The notes: generated from the letters alone by a model not told the origin. Counted from the first letter of the stretch, positions 11,081-22,776 are shown. The stretch is DNA of 64,000 nucleotides from Pollenia angustigena (GCA_930367215.1 OV884056.1:254103127-254167126), one strand, 5' to 3'. Numbers and translations are program-made.

Positions 11081-11325
11081 GTGGTATTTTGACAAAACAT
11101 TTTAAGTCGAGATAAGATAGAAAAAAAGTTTTTTTTGAAAAATCTCGTTGAAAAAATAATTTTTATTAAATAATAACATAAACCAAAATTAAAAAATAAT
11201 TTTTTTTAAAATACAAAATTTTAAAAACGAAAACAAAAATGTTTTTTTGAATAAAAATTCGTATGAATAACAATATTTTTTTCAAATTTTTAAACTTGAC
11301 TTAAGATGTTTTGTCAAAATGCCAT
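11081..11325. mobile_element. MITE-like inverted repeat, ~31-bp arms
   Basis: GTGGTATTTTGACAAAACAT and onward (11081-11111) is mirrored by the segment ending ATGTTTTGTCAAAATGCCAT (11295-11325). Low-complexity A/T interior. Confidence 0.6.
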
Positions 11326-11377
11326 AATATGTAAATATTGGTCACAACCCATTAAAATTGTTAGAAATCAAAAAGTA

Positions 11378-11660
11378 ATTTCAATTTTTGGGAATACAAA
11401 ATTTTAATTTCAAAAGATTTTGTTATTCGTGCTTAATTCCCAGTTTTTATTCTTGATAAAAACACTTGAAATTTATTGTTGATGGGATAAGCTATTCCTA
11501 TGCATTTCACTGGTTGCTTAGGCCAGATCATCAGGAAACTTCATCCATAAAGATTTTAGAAAAACTAAAGATATTAAACCAAATAAAACTGTTAAACGTA
11601 TAAGACTTATAGCAACAGTTTTACTTGTAACAATATCAAAGCTTTAACAAAACACATCAA
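11378..11660 (+). repeat. Dispersed repeat, copy a
   Basis: Contains TTCTTGATAAAAACACTTG (~11450) and GGTTGCTTAGGCCAGATCAT (11512) with following text. Both blocks recur near 16798 and 16511, but in the opposite order, so the ancestral unit was probably tandem or circularly permuted. Confidence 0.5.
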
Positions 11661-11689
11661 CAATAAAAAAATGAAATGTTAGAAACAAG

Positions 11690-11790
11690 CAGGGCTGTGA
11701 AGTCGTCTAGAAATAGTGATAACTCCGACTTCATCTGCTGAAATTTTTTAAGTACGACTCCGACTCCAACTCCGACTCCCACTCTTACCT
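11690..11790. mobile_element. hAT-like element end with GACTCC repeats
   Basis: CAGGGCTGTGAAGTCG begins a stretch with several TCCGACTCC/CCAACTCC iterations, a layout seen at ends of some insect hAT elements. The partner end was not located, although a related GGAGTCGCGAG...CGATTCCGACTC block lies at ~16470-16510. Confidence 0.4.
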
Positions 11791-12278
11791 TGATACTAAA
11801 TGTATATGAGACTGGTCCTTATTTGGCCTTAAACCTTTTTTTTAATGCAGTACCTTTTAAATGGTTAAGTATAGCAAGAAAATTATTCTGTAAGAATTTC
11901 GAATTTTGGGAAAATGCATAAAACATTTAATTGAGCAAATTAGTTTCACTTTTTGATTCTGAGGTGTTATGCCATTCTTGGATAATAACATTTGAAAAAT
12001 TTAAACCAACTGACATATAGAAAAATAATAGTTTTAATTTTGGAACGAACAAGTTTTGCTACGAATGTTCGAAAGAAACGAGTTTTGAGACAATTCATAT
12101 ACACATTTAGGTTCGAACTAGTTTTGCCACACACTAAAGCCTCCCAGGAAAATATACTACTAAACCTTGTATATTTTGTAAGTCAAATTAATTTATTAAA
12201 ATTATGCAAACAGTGCAAAAAAATTTAACAAAAGTTCTGCAGGGGAGAGATACACTTTACCAATCCACATCTTTTTCA

Positions 12279-12512
12279 AAATACGATTTTTATAATGTTT
12301 GAAATTAGAATTTTTTCCTCTATCGATGCGTGAATTCCAAAAGTATTTTCTAATGTAGTTTTCGAGATAGAAAAGTTAACAGCAACACCAAGTCCAACTT
12401 GCTTACGCGAAAAGGGTATCAAGAAAACTTTGTGCTGCTTACCACTGAATTTGTAGAGGCCAAGAACATCAGGGGTTATTTTTTGTAAATTGTTTAGCGA
12501 GGTCTTTGGTTT
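12279..12512 (-). other. Unidentified 78-codon open segment
   Basis: Minus-strand frame free of stops between TAA (12513-12515) and TGA (12276-12278), with no ATG near its start. It reads like protein (LYKFSGKQHKVFLIPFSRK, VGLGVAVNFSI) and is less AT-biased than surroundings, but I do not recognise a family. It could be a coding relic of a transposon or chance. Confidence 0.25.
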
Positions 12513-12519
12513 TTAATAT

Positions 12520-13164
12520 AGATGAATTCAAACACTGCAATTTTGGTTTTATTTTATTTGTTTTGTCAAATATTTCGACCAGCTTTGTAAGTCATTTTCA
12601 GGAAAATTAAATACATATAATTTTATTTGAACATTCAGATACGCCTTCTGCTATTACGTTTATAACTTGTATAACACATTTTGAAGAGAAAAGTATGGTA
12701 ACAAATATTTGTGTAAGCTTGTATTATTTTTGGGAAATAGCACCATTTTTTGTTGGACTTGATGCCATGTCTTTGTTTTCTCTCCAATTTTCTCCATGAA
12801 GAGCAGTTAAAGTATTCTCAATTCATTTTTTTTGGTTAACCCCCATATTGAAAATTGTATGAATTCTTGCGAGCTCCTTTTCTCTTTTTTCTATTATCAT
12901 TCATTTTGATGGTTAGAATTTAAAATATAGTTCACTAAGTGCTTTCCCCACTGAAACTACAGCATATTTCCATTCATATTTATCTATGAACATCGCTACA
13001 AACATATTTTTTAATTAACGATTTATAGAAAACAAATATGTTAAAGCGAACTTGCTTATAACTTTGTATTTTTAAATTCCCTAATTCAACTCCACTAGAC
13101 CTTATTTTCTGACTTCAAAGGTCACTTTTATATAAAAAATATTTATAATTAATCAAAATTACAG
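12520..13164. other. No recognised gene
   Basis: AT-rich; nothing supported. Confidence 0.4.
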
Positions 13165-14094
13165 TAGCCCAATTCACAATCTTGTGCAAATGGTCTTGCA
13201 TCGTAGCATTTGCAAAATGGTATAGTGAATACTGTAGAATACTTTTGGGATTATAGTAAATACTATAACATTTTTCAGATCAGCTTCTCTCAAAATATTA
13301 TGTAGTTAAATTCAAACGAAAATTCATTTTAAAGAAATTAAAATTCATTTAGAAAACGGATCATTTACATTTCATTTAAAACAAATGATTTTTACGTTCA
13401 TTTTTAAATTTTTTTATTTTTTGAACAGCATATTCGTTAAAATTGAATAGTTTTTACTTTTAAAAAACATATTTTAACCGACAATAATAAAACTACATAA
13501 AAAAATTAAAACGAAAAAACATTATTTTTTGGTATTTTGTTTTTTGAATAGCAAACATAAATGTTAAAAAACAAAATTATTTGTAAAATTACTACACTCA
13601 TAAAATTATTACAGTAACTGATTGTGGGTTATTAAATTCGTTTTCCGTACTGTTAAAATTGAATAAAAATATGGTTATTTTACGAATAATTTTCTTTTTT
13701 AACATTTATGTTTGTTATTCAAAAAAAAAAAAAAAAAAAACAAACCAAACTACATAATATTTTGAGTGTATATTTTTATTAAATTTTAACAGTACGGAAA
13801 ACGAATTTATTAACCGACAATCAGTTACTGTAATAATTTTATGAGTGTTGGTTCACTGAGTGTTAGCTGTCGTTTTGCAATCAACTCGAGTAAATATAAA
13901 CTATTGGTTTTAGGCGTTGCATATTTGCAAAAGAGTAGCAAGTGCATTGCTGTATATTTTGTTGGTGTAGAGTAAAAATATACTATACCATTTTGCAAAT
14001 GCTACGATATATATGTTATGGTTTTAACCATAATCCCAAAAGTATGCTATGGTATTTACTATTCCATTTTGCAAATGCTACGATGCAAGACCAT
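13165..14094. mobile_element. Foldback element A, interrupted by a second foldback
   Basis: Starts TAGCCCAATTCACAATCTTG and includes TCGTAGCATTTGCAAAATGG. Its far end carries the inverse, CCATTTTGCAAATGCTACGA, ending at ~14094. The inside (GTTAGCTGTCG...GTAGCAAGTGCATTGCTG, ~13850-14010) is nearly identical to the inside of element B. Relative to B, about 13255-13847 is extra and is itself palindromic: CTCAAAATATTATGTAGTT (13289-13307) faces its inverse (13748-13766), and ACACTCATAAAATTATTACA (from 13594) faces TGTAATAATTTTATGAGTGT (to ~13848). Confidence 0.65.
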
Positions 14095-14450
14095 TAGCCC
14101 AATTCACAATCTTGTGCAAATGGTCTTGCATCGTAGCATTTGCAAAATGGTATAGTAAATACTGTAGTATACTTTTGATTGGCTTGGTTCACAGAGTGTT
14201 AGCTGTCGATTTACAATCAAGTGTTGCAAAAGTCGAGTAAATATAAACTATTGGTTTTAGGCGTTGCATATTTGCAAAAGAGTAGCAAGTGCATTGCTGT
14301 ATATTTTGTTGGTGTAGAGTAAAAATATACTATACCATTTTGCAAATGCTCCCAAAAGTATGCTACAGTATTTACTATACCATTTTGCAAATGCTACGAT
14401 GCAAGGCCATTTGCACAAGATTGTGAATTGAGCTATTGTGAATTGGGCTA
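14095..14450. mobile_element. Foldback element B, adjacent to A
   Basis: Both arms are present: TAGCCCAATTCACAATCTTG (14095) and the inverse ending AATTGTGGGCTA-like AATTGGGCTA (14450), with long internal agreement through GCAAATGGTCTTGCATCGTA. It abuts A without spacer. The interior matches A from GTTAGCTGTCG to the CCATTTTGCAAATGC block, so A and B are recent relatives. The right arm has a small extra ATTGTGAATTG duplication. Confidence 0.7.
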
Positions 14451-14527
14451 GTCATTTAATTTATAAGAATAAGATTGGAAATACAATTAGTTTTAAAAAT
14501 GGAATAGAACAATTTATGTTGCCTGTG

Positions 14528-15953
14528 CAGGGCTGCTAGATTTGACGATTTATCGCCATTTTGACGATTTTTTGTTTCAAAAATAGCAAAGTCGTCATTT
14601 TTTTTTCTAAAAAGTGACGATAATGTTCAGTGTCCAAAAAAGAAAACTTTTGGTGTTTTTATATGTTTAGATATGAAGCAGTGCAGAAAAAAATTTTATA
14701 AAAAAACACTTAATTTTTTAGGTTTTTCCCCTAAAAAATGTATGGGGAAAAGAAAATTTTGCAATGAAATAACTGTCACTTTTTATTTGCGTATTTTTTT
14801 TTCTTTTCTGCCAATGTAGAGGGAATTTTGAGTCTTGTCAAATTAAATTTAAAATTAAAATTAAAATTTTCTTACACGTTCGTTTTTAAATCTTGGAATG
14901 TTTGCCTGTTTTAATAAAATGAAAACAAAATTTCCTGTGAGAAATTATATTGAAAACAACAATAAAACAGAAAAATTTGTTTTTGTTTTCAATATAAATT
15001 CTCACACGAAATTTTGTTTCTATTTTATAAAAACAGGCAGTTAACAGCCGTAGCTAAATAAGAGCCGAATGCGGAATGATTTCTGATCTGAATGATCTCT
15101 TAGCTACAACGCTTATATGCCATACCTAAACAAATACTACGGGCAGTAGTGATAGCTTTTTTGTTTAATAAAGCCTACAAAATTAAAATGAAGATAAAAA
15201 CGCCAGATTGACAAAAAAAATAGCTAAATTGCCATTATTTCTTAAAAATAGCGGCCAATTCATTACTAAACGCGCTTTCAAAGTCGGATTTTCCAATTGC
15301 AAAGCGTTGACGCCGCACTATAAATTTTGACAACTAGAAATCGCGTGCCGCTTTTGTTTATGCACGGCTGCGACATGTAACTCTTGAAAAAATCTTTAAT
15401 TGTTTATTTCCAGAGTACAATAATACAATGTTACACGTTGTTTATCTTTAGTCAAAACATCATCGAATGAAGCTTTAGCGACTCTCTGCATAAATCATAT
15501 TTTTAATAATCATACAGCCAGCATTTAACGAGTTGTAAGAGAATATCTACATGATTCATACCTTTCGAAAGACTCGACAGATTATCTTTTCCAACATCTT
15601 AAACGATTCCCACAACGATTAAAGTTAGCGTCTTTCGCTGTGTTATGGAAGAATCTCACTCGTGTTACATTTCTTCCGTGTGAGAAATCTTCTACGATTA
15701 AAAATTTAACTCATCGACGATCAAAAACGCTCTTCATGAAAATCATGAGCTGGGTATGAAGTTATTACGTTTTTGTTTGAATGTTTTTTTTTATATAAAA
15801 TTCGACGAAGTAAAATTCGAACAAAAACTTTTAAAAAAGCCAAATTTAAAGTTTTTCGATTTTTTTTACGATTTTTCAAAAAGAGAAAGACGATTTTTTT
15901 TTATTTTTCTCAGGAAATTGACGATTTTTTCAGAAAATTATCTGGCAGCCCTA
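14528..15953. mobile_element. Non-autonomous hAT-type element, 8-bp TSD TGCCTGTG
   Basis: Left end CAGGGCTGCTAGA and right end TCTGGCAGCCCTA are inverse with two mismatches. TGCCTGTG lies immediately before (14520-14527) and after (15954-15961). The CAG start and 8-bp TSD are the hAT signature. No transposase motif is visible in ~1.4 kb. Inside is another palindrome, 14904-15038 (GCCTGTTTTAATAAAATGAA facing its inverse), probably a separate MITE. Runs related to GACGATTTTT occur near both ends. Confidence 0.88.
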
Positions 15954-15961
15954 TGCCTGTG

Positions 15962-16498
15962 TATAATTTTTATTAGTTTTCATCAAGGCGAATTTATTAC
16001 AGGTGGTCTTAAAAGCCTTGCTGATATTAGCTAAAATCACTGTTGGATGTCAAAATTTTGTTTATTCTCTTTCATTATCTTTGTTTCTGTTTTGTTTTAT
16101 TTCTGTTTTTGACATTGTACAATGATTTTACAAAAACAAATTGCTTGTGGTTTTTGTACGAGTTGTACTTGTTGTAGTACCGAGATTACCTGGGATGAAT
16201 TCGCCTTGGTTTTCATAAAGAACAATTTTGATGTTTCATAAAATTTTGTTTGAAACAATTTGTTTAAAATTAAAACAAACCAAAAATCTTTGAAGAAGTT
16301 ATCCATTGAGATGAAGAATAATAATTTTTTTTTTTATATTACAGTGACCTCGATCTTGAAGATTTATTGTGAAGAAATAATATTAAAAAGGTAGAAGAAA
16401 TTAAACTACATAAGTAATTCTTTTATTTTAAAACATATTAGAAAAGTTTTTTGCTGAAAAATTTTGGAAACGGAGTCGCGAGATTTTGTAGGTACTTC
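15962..16498. other. No recognised gene
   Basis: AT-rich; short open frames only. Confidence 0.4.
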
Positions 16499-16510
16499 GA
16501 TTCCGACTCT

Positions 16511-16830
16511 GGTTGCTTAGGCCTGATCATAAGGAAACATCATCCAAAGAATTAAGAAAAACTAAAGATTTTATACAAATAAAACTGTAAAGCTAATAAG
16601 AATTATAAGCATCAGTAACCAAGTCAAAGCTTAAACCAAAACAACAACAATAAACAGTAAGTTAGTAGGTTACGAAACAGCTAAATAAAAACAAAAACAA
16701 CTTGCTTTCTTGTTTTCGCAAGAAAATCAAAAATAAAGCAAGCTTATTATCAAAGTAATTTTTGAATATACAAATTTTTTTAATAATCAATTATTCTTGA
16801 TAAAAAACACTGATAAACTGGCAAGTGCAC
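16511..16830 (+). repeat. Dispersed repeat, copy b, with palindromic insert
   Basis: GGTTGCTTAGGCCTGATCAT (16511) onward matches copy a (11512 onward), and CTTGATAAAAAACACTG (~16798) matches its other block. Overlaps the palindrome at 16700-16897. Confidence 0.5.
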
Positions 16831-16897
16831 GGCCCAAAAAACTGAGCTAGCAACTTGCTTTAGTTTTTGATTTTCTTGCGAAAACAATAAAACAAGT
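16700..16897. mobile_element. MITE-like inverted repeat, ~34-bp arms
   Basis: ACTTGCTTTCTTGTTTTCGC (16700 on) is mirrored by GCGAAAACAATAAAACAAGT (to 16897), with the facing blocks GATTTTCTTGCG/CGCAAGAAAATC matching fully. Confidence 0.6.
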
Positions 16898-16899
16898 TA

Positions 16900-17724
16900 T
16901 TTTTATTTTGTTTATTTTGTCTGCAGGGAATTTAGCGAATGTTTAAGTGCGTGTGGTAAAATAAATGTGCTTGTGAAGTTGTTAAAACCTACTTAATAAT
17001 TACCTTCATACAAACAACAACAACGCTCGTGAATTCAAAAGATTTGATTTAAGATTTTAAATAAATAAACAGATCCTTTAAATATTATATATAAATTCAT
17101 TGCGGTAGATCTAATTATGATTATATTTTTTTTTTATACATATCGATTTTTTTATTGTTAATTAATTAAACCTTTTTTATTAAAAATTCTCTTTAATAAG
17201 AAACATTTATATTCCTACAGCCAAATTCATAAAAAGTTCGTATTTTAAGCTTATAGTATGTAATAACTCTCAACCGCTTTTTGTCTTATTAACCTCATAT
17301 AAAAATTTTTATTCAGAAACGAGCATTAACAGTTTTTTTACTATTACCTGTTTGTAGCTATTTTGTGTTTAAGTATGACAACTTTCGTTATATTTTGTTG
17401 CCATTTTATTGCTAGTGATTCATGAAACTACTATTCGGTTCACAATTTTTTATAATTGTAGACCTTTAAAATTATTTTTATCAAATAAAACTACATATTA
17501 TTTTAGTTTCTGGGCAACTCTTGCCGAAAGGTATCATAAAAACTTTTGTTTGAACCTTTTTTAAATATGCGATAAGAACGTATTCGAATAAAAAGTTTGT
17601 TTGCTTTTTATTAACATCACTATTATTATGATTTGTTTATTTATTTTTTTATATATTTTTGAACAATAATTTGTTGTTTTTAACAAGAAAACAACTAGCA
17701 GTTATTTAATAAATAATTAAAGAG
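16900..17724. other. No recognised gene
   Basis: AT-rich; nothing supported. Confidence 0.4.
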
Positions 17725-17725
17725 A

Positions 17726-18115
17726 ATATCGTTAGCTAAAATGCAAAAGTACGTAACTAACAAAAATATTATTTTACTGGAGAAGCAAAAAACTTTATTA
17801 AATGAAAACTATAAACATGCCAGAAAACATGCGTTAATGAGTCATCCATGGAATTCTTTCAACAGTTTTCAAAGGAAACCATTTCATTATATTTTGTTGA
17901 AAAAAAAATTAGTAATTACGTAGTTTTTCATTTATAAAATAAACACACTTGCAGTTACGTCCCTTTGTTTTTTGTTAATAAACACGCAATTTTTGATCGC
18001 AGAAGTGTAAAATTTTGTGAAGACATGTAGTTCAATGGCATTTATAATAATCAATCAAAGACACGATTTTGAATTTTTTGTTAGTTACGTCTTTTTGCAT
18101 TTTAGCTAACGATAT
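17726..18115. mobile_element. Inverted repeat with ~43-bp arms
   Basis: ATATCGTTAGCTAAAATGCA (17726 on) through TTAGTTACG-type sequence faces TGCATTTTAGCTAACGATAT (to 18115). About 300 bases separate the arms. The open frames at 17741 (+) and 18032 (-) run out of these arms and are not genes. Confidence 0.6.
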
Positions 18116-19107
18116 CTGCATTTGCCCCTGAATATATTCATTTAAATCATATACATTTTTTTTTAAATAATTAACAATATAACTTAAAATTGGTTGTCTA
18201 AAATAAAAAAAAATTTTGTTCAATGTATTTAACAAGTCCATATTAACAAATAAAATATTGTTTTCATTATTTTTCAACATATTTCACAAAAATAATATTA
18301 TAAAATGCAAAAACCCTTATCAAAATGTCATTTTATTTTTTGTTTAAAGAAGGGCCAAACCAACAATAAATTTTCTTACTTTATATGTAAATATAAATAA
18401 AGGTTTAATAGACTAATTTTCGTTTATGAATACAACTTTGGCAATTTTGGCTTAAAAACGGTTAATTTATTATAAATAAAATTATATGAATACGGCTGTT
18501 ATACTGTCATTATAAAATAGTATAAATTTTGTTGTATAGGGTATCCATAGAAAGAAATCAATAAAAAAAACCAACTCAAGACTGCTTACAAAACTTTTTT
18601 CCTGCTATTTTTTAGACATGTAGTATTTTGAAACTTATAAAGTATCCCATATTGCAAAAACGCATCTACTAATTTAGTTTTATTTCTTAACCAAAACTTA
18701 TGTGGTTTCTAATGTTAATTCGTGTGCATATTTTGGCTTTTAATGCCAAACGTTCGCTGTAAAGTCTTCAAGAAAAATAACTTAAAACTTATCAAATACA
18801 TTGTACATATAAAATTTCCTTCATTCTCCCTTTATAAACAACTTGCGATGCACATTATGTAAATTGAACTTAAGAAATAGAAAAACTTAAAAGTACAGAA
18901 AGCAAAAAAAATAGAGAAAAAGAAAAAATAATTTGTAGATACAATATTAAGAGTAAAATGAATTCATGGAATAGATTCTATGCAAACGTTAAAACCGTTT
19001 AGAAATGAAAACTTTTTAACCACATTGTGTTTAGAGTTTAGAGCTTTAAAGTGTTACTTTAAATACCACTAGTATTTATGCACACTTAAACAAACATGCA
19101 TGTAAAT
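18116..19107. other. No recognised gene
   Basis: AT-rich; nothing supported. Confidence 0.4.
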
Positions 19108-20030
19108 ATACCCTGTTGGCCAACCTGCCGTCGATGACATTGTCGTTTTTATGCACGACATGTCTTCTATCACTTAGGATTTCTGGAAGACAATTTTGAG
19201 GAAAATGTCGTGGACGAAAAAATACTCGACATTGTCTAGTGCACTGTCTTTTGAAGTTGCCTTTTGTTAAAGCTTATCCACGACAACATGACAGACATTT
19301 TCTTGTAAAGTATCCTCCATCAACAACTATACACGACAATATGAGCGACAGTGTCTTGTAAGCTGTCCTGTATTAAAGTGTATGCACGACAACATGACCG
19401 ACAGTGTCTTGTAAGGTGTCCTTTATCAACTTCTAAGCACGACAATATGAGCGACATTGTCTTGTAGGCTGTCTTCTTAACAAACAAAAAAAAGTTGTTC
19501 CCAATAAAAAATAAAAATAACTGTAAAATAACGATAATTATAAAAAACAACCAAAGCAAAGTGAAGAAAATCAGTCAGTCAAGTCTGAGAACTCAAAGAC
19601 TAAGGTATAATTTTAAAAGCATATGTATATGTGCTATGTATTGTATATTTTTATTTATTTATTTAGGTTTATAGGCGACATTGTCGTGTAATTACAGCTT
19701 ACTCCTGTAACTTCATCGACATTGTCTTTTACGCAGTCGTTGACGACAAAGTAGAATCCATTGTCGTCTATATAGTCATCAAAGACAATACAAACGACAA
19801 TGCCTTTCATGCGGTCATTAACGACTTTATGGACGAAAATGTCGTGCATGTGGTCATCAACAACAGGCTGAGCGAAATTGTCTCTCTTTGTTTCGTGAAC
19901 GATTAACGCGACACTTGTTTGAAAATGTCGTCGACAATTCGCATTAGAAGTCCCTTACGTGTCGTGCAGGAATTAACATTGTCGTGCACGATTCATCAAT
20001 GATTCGTGCACGACATAGCCAACTGGGTAT
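19108..20030. mobile_element. TIR element packed with CGACAWTGTCG palindromes
   Basis: Ends are ATACCCTGTTGGCCAA (19108) and the inverse TAGCCAACTGGGTAT (to 20030). The interior holds some 15-20 variants of CGACATTGTCG/GACAATGTCGT, a near-perfect 11-bp dyad. Between ~19278 and 19480 they sit in a tandem array of ~53-bp units, each reading ACGACAAYATGA-SCGACAGTGTCTTG-TAAGGTGTCC. Further spaced copies follow at 19671-19990. Nothing similar occurs elsewhere in the window. No protein is encoded. It is probably a non-autonomous transposon, the dyads being subterminal protein-binding sites or expanded repeats (inference). Confidence 0.65.
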
Positions 20031-20039
20031 CTATGGAAT

Positions 20040-20895
20040 TCTCTTTTATACTGATACACATTTAAACAAACATTTGTTACTTTGCATGTGAATGTCTATT
20101 CAGAAGAACAAATGTTTGTAGAGAGCGAGAGAGAGAGCGAGAAAAAAAGCCAAAAGTTCTAAGTTGTTTTGAAAATGAAATTGAAAATAAAAGAGGGAAA
20201 ATTAGAAGATACTAGTACGTTTAATTATCGCAACCGCATGAATGTAATTTCCGCACCAAAAAACTTGGCAAAACAAAAATACACAAAAGGGAAAAAAGCA
20301 AATAATAAAACGCAATTTACACAAATACCAAGGGGTTTTTCAACTTTGTATGTATTCTAATTTTAGCTTTTTCTTTGTGTTTGTATTTAGTTCATATTGT
20401 ACCATGAATGCATCTTTGGTATTTTCGAAATTTAAACTCCTGTTAGCTGCATTTGAAATAATGAAAAAGTAAATTCAAACTTTCCATTTCTAAAATTAAC
20501 ACAATGCGAAATGATTATTGGTTTATTATTTAAACGCTTTTATTGTTCATTAAATTAGAGGGTTTTCATTAGTACGAGTATTTTTTATACATTATCTATG
20601 TATAGAGAAAAGTGATTTGTTTGTACCCGAAAGACGCTAAGAAGTTTGCTTTACCGATTTTTCTGAAAATTTTACAGCGTTTCTCTGACTTCATAGCGCT
20701 TAACACCCACTTTTGGCAAATTCACTAAGTCTTTTATTGTGTCATATTAACCCTCAAATACTTGAAATTTAAATATGTAGTTTGCAATTTATTTGTCTTT
20801 TCGCATTAAAGTTCTGACTAGAATGATTTCTTCCTCCAAAATATTTCAATCATTCAATTCAATTGGTACCGTTATACTGAGAGCTTTATACTCAT
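20040..20895. other. No recognised gene
   Basis: AT-rich with a GAGAGAGAGAGCGAG purine tract at ~20122-20142. Confidence 0.4.
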
Positions 20896-20899
20896 TTAA

Positions 20900-22427
20900 C
20901 CTTCGTTTTCATGAAGAATTTTTTTACGTCAATACATAGTATCTACGCGGGTAGATATAAATTTATTTTCTTTATTTTATTTGGGGAAAAAATACAAGCA
21001 ATGTCAAACAAGGCAAAAATAAATATAATTAAAAAATTATACTTTAGGTAATTCATTTGCTCAATATAATCCATCAAAACCTGCAAAATATGGAATAAAG
21101 GTTTGGTGAGCTTGCGATGCCACAACTTTTTACCCGCTTTATGGCCAAATTTATACTGAAAAAGAAGGCATGACCAGAGACGTAAACCAAGTCGAGCGGG
21201 TAGTGAAAGACCTAATTGCTCCTTATAAAAATACAGGGCGAAATGTAACGATGGACAATTTTTTCACTTCAGTCCCATTGGTCCAGGAACTACGTACTTG
21301 GAAAATAACCATCGTCGGCACTTTGAAAGAAAAACAAGCGGTATATGCCCGAAGAATTCAAAGCTTCAAAGAGGCGTGAGGTATATTCGAGTGAATTTGG
21401 ATTTAGTTTGAATGCAACCATGTGCTCCTACGTCCCAGCAAAGGGAAGAGCTGTAGTGTTGCTATCGTCCATGCATCGAGATTCAGCTGTGTCCGATATA
21501 AAACAAAAGCCAGAAATGATTTTGTTTTATAATCAAACCATGGGCAGTGTGGACAAAATGGTGTCCCAATATACCACAAAAAGGGCAACAACTCGTTGGC
21601 CTCTAGCAATGTTTTACAACGTGTTGGATATCTCGGCCCTGGCAGCATATATAATATACGTCACCAACAGTCCACATAGTGCGGTAATGAAATCTCGACG
21701 TAGACAATTTATACAGAGCTTAAGTGAAGAGCTTTGTATTTCGCAAATTAGGGTCCGAGCCCAAAGACCAATGATAGTCAAGAAGGTTGCCATCAGGACA
21801 GCAGTTAAATGTATTTTAGGTATATTTTTGAACCTTTTCCAGTTGAAAAATATTAAGTTGTTTTCCTCATTCTCATTCATTTTCTGTATCGAACTACAAA
21901 GATGAAGAATTTGACGCTGATGATGTCCCGGAACGAGATGCAAGTGGGCGCATCAAGCAAAAAGGTGGGTGCTACATGTGGTACCGTTGATCTAAAAGGA
22001 GGAGAGCTACACGGCAAGCATGTGTCAAATGCAAGAAGCCCGTATGCTTAGATCATAGCTTCACCCAGACAAAGTGTAAAGATTGTCATATGGGGCCATC
22101 TTCATATTCTTACCATTTGCGTTAATATATATTACATACATATATACTTTTTCTCACTTATTTTGTAAATTTATCAATTTGTTTTTCTAAAAGTTTCAGA
22201 AAATTATATTAGGAAATGTAAGAAATGTTCATACAAATTTCGATATACCTACCCGGGTAGATACTATTAACTTACGTAGAAAAAAAGACAAAATTAAAAA
22301 AAAAAAAGTAAGAAGTTCTGCAGTAAAATCATTTTTGTTTGCATTTTCATATTGGATGAAAACAAGCTCAGCTATTTGCAAATGAAAGTCGCTTTCTCTA
22401 CCCGGGTAGGGATTATGAAAGCGAAGG
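20900..22427 (+). mobile_element. piggyBac element with TTAA flanks
   Basis: TTAA at 20896-20899 and 22428-22431 flank CCTTCGTTTTCAT... and ...ATGAAAGCGAAGG, inverse ends of ~13-14 bp. Inside each end is a second inverted block: CTACGCGGGTAG (20943-20954) on the left, and CTACCCGGGTAG twice on the right (22249-22260, 22398-22409), the left and inner right copies extending through ATAGTATCTAC and TTTTTTTACGT. This two-part end (TIR plus internal repeat) is the layout known for piggyBac. A decayed transposase lies between. Confidence 0.9.
21035..22125 (+). pseudogene. piggyBac transposase (decayed, catalytic Asp codons kept)
   Basis: Similarity begins near QYNPSKPAKYGIKVW (from 21062), followed by TGA (21107-21109) and ACDATTFYPLYGQIYTEKEG, where the first catalytic Asp is at 21116-21118. 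NVTMDNFFTSVPL holds the second (21254-21256). A frameshift near 21340-21375 moves to the next frame: REVYSSEFGF, SYVPAKGRAVVLLS, then NQTMGSVDKMVSQY with the third Asp (21552-21554) and TRWPLAMFYN. The frame then runs into an apparent 82-nt intron, GT at 21820 to AG at 21901, joining to DEEFDADDVPERD and a Cys-rich end (CVKCKKPVCLDHS, CKDC) with one TGA at 21988-21990, ending 22123-22125. The N-terminal ~200 residues are missing or eroded. Family is clear; the intron is inferred. Confidence 0.88.
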
Positions 22428-22776
22428 TTAAAATGTTTGCATCGTAACAGGGTGATGTAAATAGGTTTTGTTCAATTATTATTTTTTCTGGGCACAATTC
22501 ACAGCAATCGGCTTGGAAAGAACTGCAAATTACCTGCCGCAAATAATTTATGAAACGGTCTGTTGCACGGGGTTTCTATGAGGAATTTGTTACAAATTAT
22601 GAAAGTATTGCTACGCTTGTTACGTAAGCTTCGAATTACGTATGCGCGAAACCAGTTGAAGCTGCCAATAGATTTGACAAAACGCCAAAAACACAAACTT
22701 GAATAGCTTGTCGAAAAACGATCAAAAATTATATCGCCCATTTGGGCAGGTATAAAATAGGATGAAAAGTCGTTAG

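Noticed and set aside
15756..16034. 92-codon Phe/Lys-rich frame
   Set aside because: Composition of AT-rich DNA; crosses the hAT element end at 15953.
19278..19480. CRISPR-like array
   Set aside because: Units are contiguous ~53-bp tandem repeats with no unique spacers, in a eukaryotic transposon context.
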